From Flavobacteriales bacterium UBA4585 (GTDB lineage: Bacteria > Bacteroidota > Bacteroidia > Flavobacteriales > Schleiferiaceae): a DNA stretch of 14,578 nt. The stretch lies in the NCBI GenBank assembly GCA_949487015.1, contig CATAQZ010000257.1, positions 1-14,578 of the forward strand. The letters run 5' to 3'. Within the stretch, counting starts at the first letter, position 1. The number at the start of each line of letters is the position of its first letter. Of the stretch, positions 1-6,525 are shown piece after piece. The notes beneath the pieces were generated by a model. It was not told the DNA's origin, did not search any database, and saw nothing but the letters and a program-made list of their open reading frames with translations. A program made the position numbers and the translations under genes.

Positions 1-154
1 CTTTGCTTTTTGCATAGCCTAATTTGATATCGTCTTGGTCTAATATATCGCCGCTAAAATAGGCGGGACTTAAGAAGGCAACGTTGATACCCAATAGTAT
101 AACCATAGGAAGGATCCAGGTCTTGAGTACGGGTAGGTAATTTTTGAAATTCAT
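1..154 (-). CDS. YfhO-like integral membrane protein, N-terminal fragment (runs off left edge)
   Basis: This reading frame starts at an ATG on the minus strand (154-152) and stays open for 51 codons to the window edge, so only the N-terminus is present. The translation begins MNFKNYLPVLKTWILPMVI. It has a short basic, cytoplasm-like start, one hydrophobic segment at about residues 12-29 and then FLSPAYFSGDILDQDDIKLG. A first transmembrane helix followed by a 'SP..F.G..L.Q.DI' pattern and a Ser-Lys near residue 50 is how YfhO-family membrane proteins of Bacteroidota usually begin. Those are large multi-pass proteins related to glycosyltransferases, with roles proposed in glycosylation of envelope polymers. 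The family call rests on this short motif alone. The gene is transcribed divergently from the PLP enzyme pair to its right, across a 118-base gap. Confidence 0.6.
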   Translation of the reverse strand, partial: MNFKNYLPVLKTWILPMVILLGINVAFLSPAYFSGDILDQDDIKLGYAKSK

Positions 155-185
155 AATAGCTTTTTGAATCGGGACTCCAAGCTAG

Positions 186-193
186 CAAAAGTT
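186..193 (-). promoter_or_regulatory. Possible -7 element for the YfhO-like gene
   Basis: Read on the minus strand, this is AACTTTTG, one mismatch from the Bacteroidota -7 consensus TAnnTTTG. It lies 31 bases upstream of the ATG at 154, a reasonable leader length. No good TTTG -33 element is seen at the expected distance, so this is a weak prediction. A GCTAGC palindrome (181-186) touches its downstream edge. Confidence 0.25.
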
Positions 194-217
194 GTGGAAT
201 AATACCGACTTAATACG

Positions 218-248
218 TTGATTATGCTAGCATTCGTGCGTATTTTCG
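218..248 (+). promoter_or_regulatory. Putative promoter of the PLP enzyme operon
   Basis: A TTG at 218-220 is followed after 20 bases by TATTTTCG at 241-248. This fits the Bacteroidota primary sigma pattern TTTG-N19/20-TAnnTTTG with one mismatch in the -7 box. Transcription would begin near 255, leaving a leader of under 20 bases before the ATG at 273. The spacer contains the 10-base palindrome ATGCTAGCAT (224-233), a position where a bound protein could block or modulate the promoter. Confidence 0.4.
224..233. repeat. 10-base palindrome ATGCTAGCAT, possible operator
   Basis: ATGCTAGCAT is a perfect palindrome lying between the predicted -33 and -7 elements of the rightward promoter. Its core GCTAGCA occurs again at 181-187, next to the predicted -7 box of the leftward gene, 45 bases away. 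Two copies of this core in a 118-base divergent gap suggest a shared regulator site. No regulator gene is present in the window. Confidence 0.3.
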
Positions 249-266
249 GTATTCGAATCAGAATAC
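249..266. repeat. Short inverted repeat in the leader of the PLP operon
   Basis: GTATTC (249-254) and GAATAC (261-266) form a 6-base inverted repeat around a 6-base spacer, ending just ahead of the ATG at 273. As RNA it could form only a weak hairpin. As DNA it could be a second protein-binding site near the start of transcription. Confidence 0.2.
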
Positions 267-272
267 GAAAGA

Positions 273-1697
273 ATGAACGATCAGCCCGCAAATCCCATAG
301 GTAAGAAAGAAATAGAAGAACTACTCATGCAAGGCTGCGATGAGCGCGTTCATATTTTACCGGAAAGTGGATTGAATAAATACCATTTAAACCCTGTCCA
401 ATTTGAATCGCTTTTTCAAAGAGGCTCCTGTACGGCAAACGTTTTAACCCGTAGGTCATTCAATGTCACCAAAGCGTTTCTGGGTAAATATGACGAACTA
501 AGCTATGAGAATTTACTAGAGAACCAGGCAAACCGCCTTCGAGCGCTGGTGCAAAGTGAGTTCAAAGATCCTTTCGATGTGTTCTTTGCGCCATCAGGAT
601 CTGATTTGGTGTATTATCCACTGATGTTCCAAATGATGTTGAATCCCACCAAACGATTACTCAACATAGTAAGTTGTCCAGAAGAATTGGGTTCAGGGTC
701 TAAATTTGCAAGCGAAACAAGATTCTATGCAAACTACAATCAGTTTGGCGATAAAATTGAAAAAGGTGCATTTGTCGATCCGAACAATACTTCTGAAGTG
801 CACTATCTCGATGCTAGGGATGCAGAAGGAAATATTTTAGATCGTACTGGAGCCATCAATGAACTCATTGCGAACAATCCCGATGCTTCGGTGGTGGGTA
901 GTTTAGTCTTTGGGTCAAAATCCGGTATTAAGGATGATTTAAACGTCATTGATACGGACAGTGAAACCATGTGGGTGGTAGATTTATGTCAGTTCCGTGT
1001 GGATCACTCGCTTATCCATGACTTATTAGAAAAAGGGGTGATGGTTATGCTCACGGGTAGTAAGTTTTTTCAAGCACCACCGTTTTGTGCTGCTATGCTT
1101 GTACCGCGAAAATGGAGCGAGCGTTTGAAGCAGGTTGATGCTAGTATCATTGAACCGTATGGTGCGCTCTTCAGCGCATATGATGTGCCATGGTTCATGG
1201 AAAATATGCGCGAGCATCTGCCGCAAAAAGAAAACAAAGCACTTCGTTTACGTTGGGAAATAGCGCTAGATGAAATGTCTGAATACAGCTACTGGTCCAC
1301 AAAACAGACCGACGATATCATTTCACGTTGGGCATTGGGCGTCATGAGTAAATTGGAAACTTCGACTTCCTTTAAACTTATGCCGGACCAATTAAAAACA
1401 AACATGTCCATCATTTCCTTCCAGGTTTGGGTGAATGATCGTGCATTAGACAATGACCAGCTAAAAGCGTTATTTAAAGCCATTACAACTACAAGACATG
1501 AAGGTTTTATCGGAGGAAAGGATCGTGTTTTCTTTGGCCAGCCTGTTCAGTATGGGGATAAAAGTTTTATCCGCTTAGCCATAGGTGCGTACACCGTACG
1601 AGCTTTCTTGGAGAAAGATGCGGTTGATTTAACTAATGATTACCGCTTAATAAGCATCATCGAATCCTTTGCTCAAGAAATGTTTGGTGGAGAATAG
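273..1697 (+). CDS. PLP-dependent enzyme, fold type I (class V aminotransferase-like), substrate unknown
   Basis: This is a 474-residue protein with no signal peptide, so probably cytoplasmic. The hallmarks of a fold-type I PLP enzyme are visible. A small-residue phosphate-loop candidate is SGSD at 108-111. VVDLCQ at 235-240 places Asp237 to bind the pyridine nitrogen and Gln240 beside it. LTGSKFFQAPPF follows, with Lys264 as the expected Schiff-base lysine. The Asp-x-x-Gln then Ser-Lys pattern resembles class V aminotransferases and cysteine desulfurase relatives. No desulfurase active-site cysteine loop is apparent, and I cannot assign a substrate. The ATG at 273 lies 24 bases after the predicted -7 element. 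Its 3' end overlaps the start of the next gene, a fold-type III PLP decarboxylase, so the two are almost certainly made together and probably act in one pathway. Aminotransferase, lyase and decarboxylase roles are all possible. Confidence 0.75.
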   Translation: MNDQPANPIGKKEIEELLMQGCDERVHILPESGLNKYHLNPVQFESLFQRGSCTANVLTRRSFNVTKAFLGKYDELSYENLLENQANRLRALVQSEFKDPFDVFFAPSGSDLVYYPLMFQMMLNPTKRLLNIVSCPEELGSGSKFASETRFYANYNQFGDKIEKGAFVDPNNTSEVHYLDARDAEGNILDRTGAINELIANNPDASVVGSLVFGSKSGIKDDLNVIDTDSETMWVVDLCQFRVDHSLIHDLLEKGVMVMLTGSKFFQAPPFCAAMLVPRKWSERLKQVDASIIEPYGALFSAYDVPWFMENMREHLPQKENKALRLRWEIALDEMSEYSYWSTKQTDDIISRWALGVMSKLETSTSFKLMPDQLKTNMSIISFQVWVNDRALDNDQLKALFKAITTTRHEGFIGGKDRVFFGQPVQYGDKSFIRLAIGAYTVRAFLEKDAVDLTNDYRLISIIESFAQEMFGGE

Positions 1698-2874
1698 ATC
1701 CTCTATAGATCAAGCGTTAAAATCGCTATTACCGCAATTAAGTGCGGAAGATACTGCTGCAATCGTCGCGCATTTGCCCCGATTAAAAGAGCGATTGGCA
1801 CATTTAAGCGAGGCTATGCCGGGAATGCAGCACAGCATTGCCATTAAAACTAATCCGCAGATCGAATTACTTCGAACGCTGGTTTCTTGGGGATACGGAT
1901 TAGAAGCGGCCTCTATAGAAGAGGTAAGAAGGGCAAAGGATGCTGGTTGTCCAGTAGATCAAATTGTTTTTGATTCTCCGGTTAAAACTCGTCTCGAAAT
2001 TGCTGAAGTTGCATACGATACAGGGATGCTTGTTAATGTAAATACGATCGCTGAACTGGAACGTTTTCCAGCAGATGCTACTTGCGTATTGGGCATACGA
2101 ATCAACCCACAAGTCCATGCAGGTTCTCCAGAAATGTTTGATGTTAGTAAGAACGAAAGCAAATTTGGCGTGCCCATCTCGAACCAATCTGAGCTTATTC
2201 GCGCGGCGATTGATTTCCCAGTAGGTGCCCTACACATTCATAGCGGGTCTCAAATGCAAAATTTAGAGGCTCAGAAAGAGGCACTTATAGGTTTGCGTGA
2301 TGTGGCTTTGACCATAAACGCGCAGTCTCCAGGTAAAATTCATACGCTTGATATAGGCGGTGGATTACCTACAGAATCAATTGAAGGGTCTACAAAAATG
2401 TCTGTCTATGGTTTAATGGTGCAGGAGATTTTCCACGGGACTTCATTCAAATTGGTCACAGAGTTTGGACAATGGGTGCATGCGTCTGCTGGCTTTGCGG
2501 TTAGTACTATTGAATACGTTGTTCAGCCTGATCGTGTTTTCGTGCATTTAGGGGCCGATTTCTTTATGCGGGATGCCTACACTAAAGCCCGACCGTTTCC
2601 TTTGGCCGTAATTTCAACACAGGGTAAATGGCGTACGAGGGAAGCACGTCCTTTTGATATCGCAGGCCCATTGTGTTTTGCGGGTGATTATCTAGCGCAC
2701 AAGAAAAACTTACCTAGCGATTTACAAGAGAGCGATTACCTTGTGATCGATGAAACCGGAGCAAATACCTACGCCCTATGGTCAAGGCATTGTTCTCGTA
2801 CCGTCCCTTCTTACTGGGCTTGGGATGGAAATTCCATAGTTAAGTGGGCAGAACGCCAAACAATTGTTTTTTAA
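1687..2874 (+). CDS. PLP-dependent decarboxylase, fold type III (LysA/ornithine decarboxylase-like)
   Basis: This protein has an alanine-racemase-type barrel followed by a beta domain, as in diaminopimelate, ornithine and arginine decarboxylases. Numbered from the GTG at 1687, the signatures are IAIKTNP with the PLP lysine at 54, HIHSGSQ at 183-189 (the stacking histidine is residue 185), LDIGGGLPTE near 221-230 for the phosphate, and CFAGD with Cys330 and Asp334 for the substrate side. GANTYALWSRHCSR near the C-terminus corresponds to the usual 'GAY...S..N.R' element. That last motif differs from true LysA, so another amino acid is likely. No ATG precedes the conserved region. GTG 1687 (overlapping the upstream stop by 11 bases), TTG 1684 and TTG 1669 are the possible starts. 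The overlap implies translational coupling with the fold-type I enzyme upstream. Confidence 0.8.
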   Translation: MENRSSIDQALKSLLPQLSAEDTAAIVAHLPRLKERLAHLSEAMPGMQHSIAIKTNPQIELLRTLVSWGYGLEAASIEEVRRAKDAGCPVDQIVFDSPVKTRLEIAEVAYDTGMLVNVNTIAELERFPADATCVLGIRINPQVHAGSPEMFDVSKNESKFGVPISNQSELIRAAIDFPVGALHIHSGSQMQNLEAQKEALIGLRDVALTINAQSPGKIHTLDIGGGLPTESIEGSTKMSVYGLMVQEIFHGTSFKLVTEFGQWVHASAGFAVSTIEYVVQPDRVFVHLGADFFMRDAYTKARPFPLAVISTQGKWRTREARPFDIAGPLCFAGDYLAHKKNLPSDLQESDYLVIDETGANTYALWSRHCSRTVPSYWAWDGNSIVKWAERQTIVF

Positions 2875-2877
2875 TCT

Positions 2878-2885
2878 TATTTTTG
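2878..2885 (+). promoter_or_regulatory. TAnnTTTG -7 element before the LamG protein gene
   Basis: TATTTTTG matches the Bacteroidota -7 consensus exactly and lies 18 bases before the ATG at 2904. No TTTG is found at the normal -33 distance. It suggests that the secreted protein gene can be transcribed separately from the PLP pair, which ends 29 bases upstream with no terminator between. Confidence 0.35.
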
Positions 2886-2903
2886 GAACTCAAGCAGTTA
2901 TAC

Positions 2904-4178
2904 ATGAAGAATACGCTTCTCCTTTTATTCGCATTTATTTCGCCGGCACTTTTTGCGCAGGTAATGACCGTTACAGTTGATCAGGACAACTTTTTAGTTT
3001 GTCCTGATGAAATAGTAGAAGTGGTCGCTGCACGCAGTACTACCTCGAACAACTCATTGCAATTTGACGGTTCGTCAGATTATTTAGAAATTCCGAATAA
3101 CGCTGCGTTTAACATTGGAACCACCAGCTTTTCGGTTGAATTTTGGGTTTTAGTAAATACCACTTCAGGACTAGAATACCTATCTGTTTACAGAAATGCC
3201 ACCGGTCAAGGCTGGGCTATTTGGAAGGACAATTCCGGAAATGTTGGATTCGCTGCTCGAGATAATGCAGGTGCATACGACTTAATGACAGGTAACATTA
3301 CAGAAATCGATGATGGGAATTGGCACCACGTGGCTGTGACCTGGAACCGTGGTACAACTACAGCGACATTATATATAGATGGTGGATTCGAGACTTCGAA
3401 AAACTTTGGTGTCGGTGGAGACATTTCACATACAGGTGACATTACATTAGGCTATGGTATAAGTCCTACAACAGGCAGTCCTACATACCTTAACGGTGAA
3501 ATCGACGAATTTCGCGTATGGAATGAAGAGCGCGCATCAGGTGATATCCAAACGTACATGAGTACACATTTGAACCCCGCTTCTTTTTCAACGCTTACAA
3601 CGAACTTTGATTTTAATGAGTTAACTGATGCAAATGGGTGGGAAGATTGTGCAGCAGGCATCATTGCACCAAACGGCACCGCAACACCTTCTGTAAATAC
3701 CATGGGCGGTCCAGCAATGACCTTTAATTTTGCCTACAACTGGACAAACACCTCTGGAAATACACAAGGCGGAAGTATCTACCAAAAAGGGTTTTCTCGC
3801 GATGATACCGTTGTTGTAGAAGCGGGATATTGCAAATATTATTGTTCCGACACAGTTTATATAGCGTTAGCGGAATGTGATACGCTTCCAGATCCAAGAG
3901 ATGTAGCTGCGGTATTCGCACCCACAGCATTTACTCCTAACGGGGACTTAAAGAATGATGTATATCTAGTTAAAGCGAATGCTATCACGTATTTCGAAAT
4001 GCAGATTTACAATAGAGACGGGAATATTTTATTCCACAGTAAAGACATCAACACCGGTTGGAATGGTACTTTTAATGACAAATCCTGTTACGAAGGAGTG
4101 TACATTGCTCAAATCATGTACCGAGACGTAGATGGTGTAGAATTTATCAAATACGAACAGTTCACCTTAATGCGTTAA
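2904..4178 (+). CDS. Secreted LamG-domain protein with T9SS type B C-terminal sorting domain
   Basis: This is a 424-residue exported protein. The ATG at 2904 is preferred over upstream codons because it begins a clean signal peptide, MKNTLLLLFAFISPALFA, with cleavage likely before Gln19. Residues about 50-225 form a LamG/concanavalin A-like jelly roll: LQFDGSSDYLEIP at its start, FSVEFWV, WHHVAVTW, LYIDG, and GEIDEFRVWN near its end. These domains bind carbohydrate or protein ligands. The last ~85 residues begin FAPTAFTPNGDLKNDVY and contain GWNGTF and EGVYIAQI. This is the gliding-motility-associated type B sorting domain that sends proteins through the type IX secretion system to the surface or medium. 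The flanks of the LamG part resemble two halves of an Ig/PKD-like domain. The function is probably adhesion or polysaccharide binding. No catalytic domain is visible. Confidence 0.85.
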   Translation: MKNTLLLLFAFISPALFAQVMTVTVDQDNFLVCPDEIVEVVAARSTTSNNSLQFDGSSDYLEIPNNAAFNIGTTSFSVEFWVLVNTTSGLEYLSVYRNATGQGWAIWKDNSGNVGFAARDNAGAYDLMTGNITEIDDGNWHHVAVTWNRGTTTATLYIDGGFETSKNFGVGGDISHTGDITLGYGISPTTGSPTYLNGEIDEFRVWNEERASGDIQTYMSTHLNPASFSTLTTNFDFNELTDANGWEDCAAGIIAPNGTATPSVNTMGGPAMTFNFAYNWTNTSGNTQGGSIYQKGFSRDDTVVVEAGYCKYYCSDTVYIALAECDTLPDPRDVAAVFAPTAFTPNGDLKNDVYLVKANAITYFEMQIYNRDGNILFHSKDINTGWNGTFNDKSCYEGVYIAQIMYRDVDGVEFIKYEQFTLMR

Positions 4179-4202
4179 GGCAACAATACCCCATTATAAA
4201 TG

Positions 4203-4231
4203 AGCCTCGAGAGTTTTCTCGGGGCTTTTTT
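4203..4231 (+). terminator. Rho-independent terminator after the LamG protein gene
   Basis: AGCCTCGAGA (4203-4212), loop GTTT, and TCTCGGGGCT (4217-4226) form a 10-base-pair stem with one G-U wobble, followed by a run of Ts. The T-run contains the stop codon of the convergent yihY gene (4230-4232). The plus orientation has the better U-tract. On the minus strand the hairpin lacks a strong T-run after it, though it is preceded by As. Confidence 0.85.
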
Positions 4232-5135
4232 ATTCGTCCGTATTTTGATCTCTTTGTTGTTGTGCACCAGAAATACTCGCGTTGAGTTCAAATCCTATGA
4301 TAAGGCCGAAAGCATTCACATAGATCCAAAGTAGCATAATCAAAAGCGTTCCAATAGAGCCATAGAATTTATTGTAGGTAGAAAAATGCTCAACATAGAA
4401 GCTGAATCCTTGCGAGGATATGATAATTAAGAAAGTGGCCAATAAACTCCCTGCTGAAATAAAGCGCCAGTTTCTAGAGCGTACAGGTCCATAGTTATAC
4501 ACTAACGAGATGGCAAGAACTATAGTGAGTAGAAGAACGAGCAATCTACCCCAGTAGATCACAAAGGAGGCATATTCAGCCAGGTATCCTAATTCTACGA
4601 GCCAGCCCGTAAATCCTTGGGTAAAAATTAATGCGACTATGGCAATAATGATCAACACTGTTAGACCAATGGTGAGTAAGAAGGCGGAAAAGTACTGCGA
4701 CCAGAAATTTTTAACATTGATATTGTGGTAACTAATCCCCAGGTTTGAAATAAGACTCAAGGTGCCATTTGTGGCAAAAATAAGTGCAGCGATAAAGGTC
4801 ACAGACAAAAGCCCTCCGCGTTTTATGGTAAGGACATCTTCTATTGCATCGAAGGCCATTTCATGCGTACTTGCAGGTAATACATCTTCTAATACCCCGA
4901 AGAGTTCTTGCTGAAAAACATCGAGTGGCAAGTAGGCGATGAGTGTGAAGATGAAAATAATACCGGGAAAAAGTGCCAAGAAAAAACTGAAGCTTACTGA
5001 GCCCGCGCGAGAAGTAATGGCTCCTTCATGAATGCCACGTATGAAAAAACTCAAAATATCCCAGACCGAGAGACCGTCAAAAAACGGTGGCTTTACCTTA
5101 CTCAGGTTATGTTCTACAGTAGTTCGGAGTTTCAT
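4230..5135 (-). CDS. YihY/BrkB family inner membrane protein
   Basis: This is a 301-residue integral membrane protein. About six hydrophobic segments are visible, near residues 45-68, 108-128, 149-171, 190-213, 227-244 and 260-283. Family signatures are an early AGSVSFSFFLALFPGIIF stretch at 44-61, YNKFYGSIGTLLIMLLWIYV at 254-273 and GFELNA at 281-286, with a short hydrophilic C-terminus. The family was first linked to ribonuclease BN, an assignment later dropped, and to serum resistance in Bordetella; its molecular role remains unsettled. The ATG at 5135 follows directly on the nadC stop codon (TAAATG, zero spacing). The two genes are thus one transcript, with likely translational coupling. 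The gene converges on the secreted protein gene, and their ends share a terminator region. Confidence 0.88.
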   Translation of the reverse strand: MKLRTTVEHNLSKVKPPFFDGLSVWDILSFFIRGIHEGAITSRAGSVSFSFFLALFPGIIFIFTLIAYLPLDVFQQELFGVLEDVLPASTHEMAFDAIEDVLTIKRGGLLSVTFIAALIFATNGTLSLISNLGISYHNINVKNFWSQYFSAFLLTIGLTVLIIIAIVALIFTQGFTGWLVELGYLAEYASFVIYWGRLLVLLLTIVLAISLVYNYGPVRSRNWRFISAGSLLATFLIIISSQGFSFYVEHFSTYNKFYGSIGTLLIMLLWIYVNAFGLIIGFELNASISGAQQQRDQNTDE

Positions 5136-5996
5136 TTATAGTGCTTTTAAACTCATATCTAATCCCTTAATATGATGGGTAAGCGCGCCAACGCTGATAA
5201 AATCAACACCACATTCGGCGTAAGGTACTAAGGTATCGTGAGTTATGCCACCACTACTTTCAACTTCCGTTCGTCCGCCAATGTATTCTACGGCTTCTTT
5301 AGTTTCGGAAATACTAAAGTTGTCGAGCATTATACGGTCCACATTTGCTTCTAGAGCAGCTTTTACTTCTATTAAGTTTCGAGTCTCCACTTCTATGGCC
5401 AAGGCACGGTTATTTTTTGCTAAATAGGTCTTTGTTCGTGCGACGGCTTTAGCAATACCTCCAGCAAAATCGATGTGATTGTCTTTAAGCATTACCATGT
5501 CATAAAGTCCCATTCTGTGATTTCCTCCGTCCCCTAAAGCAACTGCCCATTTCTCCAGAACCCTGAGGCCTGGTGTGGTTTTCCTCGTATCTAACACTGT
5601 GCATTTAGTATGGTCAATTAAACGTGCATACGAATAGGTACGGGTAGCTATTCCTGAAAGCCGTTGAAGGTAATTTAAGACGAGCCGTTCACTCTGTAAT
5701 AGTTTGATGGTATTTCCCTCAACGGTTAAGGCTATAGTACCTTTTTCCACGACTGCGCCGTCTTCAATAAAATGCTTTACTGTTGCTGTAGCGTCAATGT
5801 ATTTGAATAAATACGCTGCCAATGCACCTCCCGCGAAAACACCATTTTCCTTTATAATCAGCTGCGCTTTACCCCGATGTTCGTGGGGAATACTGGAAAG
5901 GGCACTGTGGTCTCCATCTCCGATATCTTCTGCGATGGCAAAGTCAAATTGGGCATTTAAGGTTTCAAAATCTGGTGTCCAGGAAGCGTGGGGCAT
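5136..5996 (-). CDS. nadC: Nicotinate-nucleotide pyrophosphorylase (quinolinate phosphoribosyltransferase)
   Basis: This enzyme converts quinolinate and PRPP to nicotinate mononucleotide, CO2 and pyrophosphate, the last step of de novo NAD precursor synthesis in the cytoplasm. The 286-residue form starting at the ATG 5996 fits the family length. Visible signatures are AEDIGDGD at 22-29, SERLVLNYLQRLSGIAT at 102-118, DTRKTTPGLR at 136-145, NHRMGLYD at 159-166, LKDNH at 170-174 with Lys171, EVET at 202-205, LDNF at 224-227 and SSGGI at 247-251. The usual Gly-Gly-Gly-x-Asn-His-Arg reads GDGGNHR here. The frame is also open upstream to an ATG at 6053 that would add 19 poorly conserved residues and overlap the rlmH start codon. 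I consider the shorter form correct. It is followed at once by yihY. Confidence 0.93.
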   Translation of the reverse strand: MPHASWTPDFETLNAQFDFAIAEDIGDGDHSALSSIPHEHRGKAQLIIKENGVFAGGALAAYLFKYIDATATVKHFIEDGAVVEKGTIALTVEGNTIKLLQSERLVLNYLQRLSGIATRTYSYARLIDHTKCTVLDTRKTTPGLRVLEKWAVALGDGGNHRMGLYDMVMLKDNHIDFAGGIAKAVARTKTYLAKNNRALAIEVETRNLIEVKAALEANVDRIMLDNFSISETKEAVEYIGGRTEVESSGGITHDTLVPYAECGVDFISVGALTHHIKGLDMSLKAL

Positions 5997-6001
5997 AAAA
6001 T

Positions 6002-6031
6002 CGAATTTAAAAGTGTGCTTCTCACTGCAAG
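6002..6031 (-). promoter_or_regulatory. Possible nadC-yihY promoter
   Basis: On the minus strand CTTG (6031-6028) is followed after 18 bases by TAAATTCG (6009-6002), close to the Bacteroidota pattern with a mismatch in each box. The start codon at 5996 lies only 5 bases further, so the message would be leaderless or nearly so. Weak prediction, but it agrees with the shorter nadC start. Confidence 0.25.
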
Positions 6032-6035
6032 TTAG

Positions 6036-6043
6036 CATCTTTG
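6036..6043 (+). promoter_or_regulatory. Possible -7 element for rlmH-holA
   Basis: CATCTTTG differs by one base from TAnnTTTG and ends 8 bases before the rlmH ATG at 6052. No clear -33 element accompanies it. The 55 bases between the nadC and rlmH start codons must carry promoters for both directions. Confidence 0.22.
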
Positions 6044-6051
6044 TACGGCTC

Positions 6052-6525
6052 ATGAAGATTGTATTCCTGGTTATTGGTAAAACTTCTGAACGCTATCTAT
6101 CCGAGGGAATGGCGCAGTTTGAAGGTCGATTAAAGCACTATTCGCCTTATGAAACTATTGTGGTGCCCGATGTTAAGGTTCGAGGCAAGCGAAGTGCTGA
6201 GGTAGTAAAGCAATTCGAATCCGAGGCCTTTGAGAAGCATTTTCAGGCCGGAGATTGGGTTGTTTTGCTCGATGAAAAAGGGAAACGCTACCATTCAAGG
6301 GGTTTTGCCCAGCAGTTGCAAAAGTGGATGAACGGCGGTCCTAAACGATTGGTTTTTGTTGTTGGCGGGGCTTTCGGGTTTTCTCGTGATTTGTATGAAA
6401 GAGCCAACGCTATGCTTAGTATGAGTGAAATGACGACCTCGCATCAATTGATTCGTGTTGTATTTTTAGAGCAGCTCTACAGGGCCTTTACTATTTTAAA
6501 TAATGAACCTTACCACAACGATTAA
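6052..6525 (+). CDS. rlmH: 23S rRNA (pseudouridine1915-N3)-methyltransferase RlmH
   Basis: This 157-residue SPOUT-class (trefoil knot) methyltransferase methylates pseudouridine 1915 in helix 69 of 23S rRNA on the assembled ribosome, using S-adenosylmethionine. The length is typical for the family. It begins MKIVFLVIGKT. The knot elements are WVVLLDEKGKRYHS at 69-82, FVVGGAFGFS at 102-111 (cofactor loop), SMSEMTTSHQLIRV at 123-136, and EQLYRAFTILNNEPYH at 140-155 with the conserved Tyr-His close to the C-terminus. The ATG at 6052 is chosen although the frame is open much further upstream, because that extension is antisense to nadC. It is divergent from nadC, and its stop codon overlaps the start of holA by one base (TAATG). 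Confidence 0.95.
   Translation: MKIVFLVIGKTSERYLSEGMAQFEGRLKHYSPYETIVVPDVKVRGKRSAEVVKQFESEAFEKHFQAGDWVVLLDEKGKRYHSRGFAQQLQKWMNGGPKRLVFVVGGAFGFSRDLYERANAMLSMSEMTTSHQLIRVVFLEQLYRAFTILNNEPYHND

Noticed and set aside
1900..2237. Two overlapping minus-strand open frames of over 90 codons
   Set aside because: They lie wholly within the conserved core of the fold-type III decarboxylase and show no recognisable protein features.
2844..2903. Upstream in-frame start for the LamG protein, adding 20 residues
   Set aside because: It overlaps the decarboxylase gene and would bury the clear signal peptide starting at 2904.
5704..6051. Long plus-strand open frame upstream of and in frame with rlmH, giving a 273-residue fusion
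   Set aside because: It is antisense to nadC, its translation has no domain character, and RlmH homologues are about 155 residues, beginning at the ATG at 6052.
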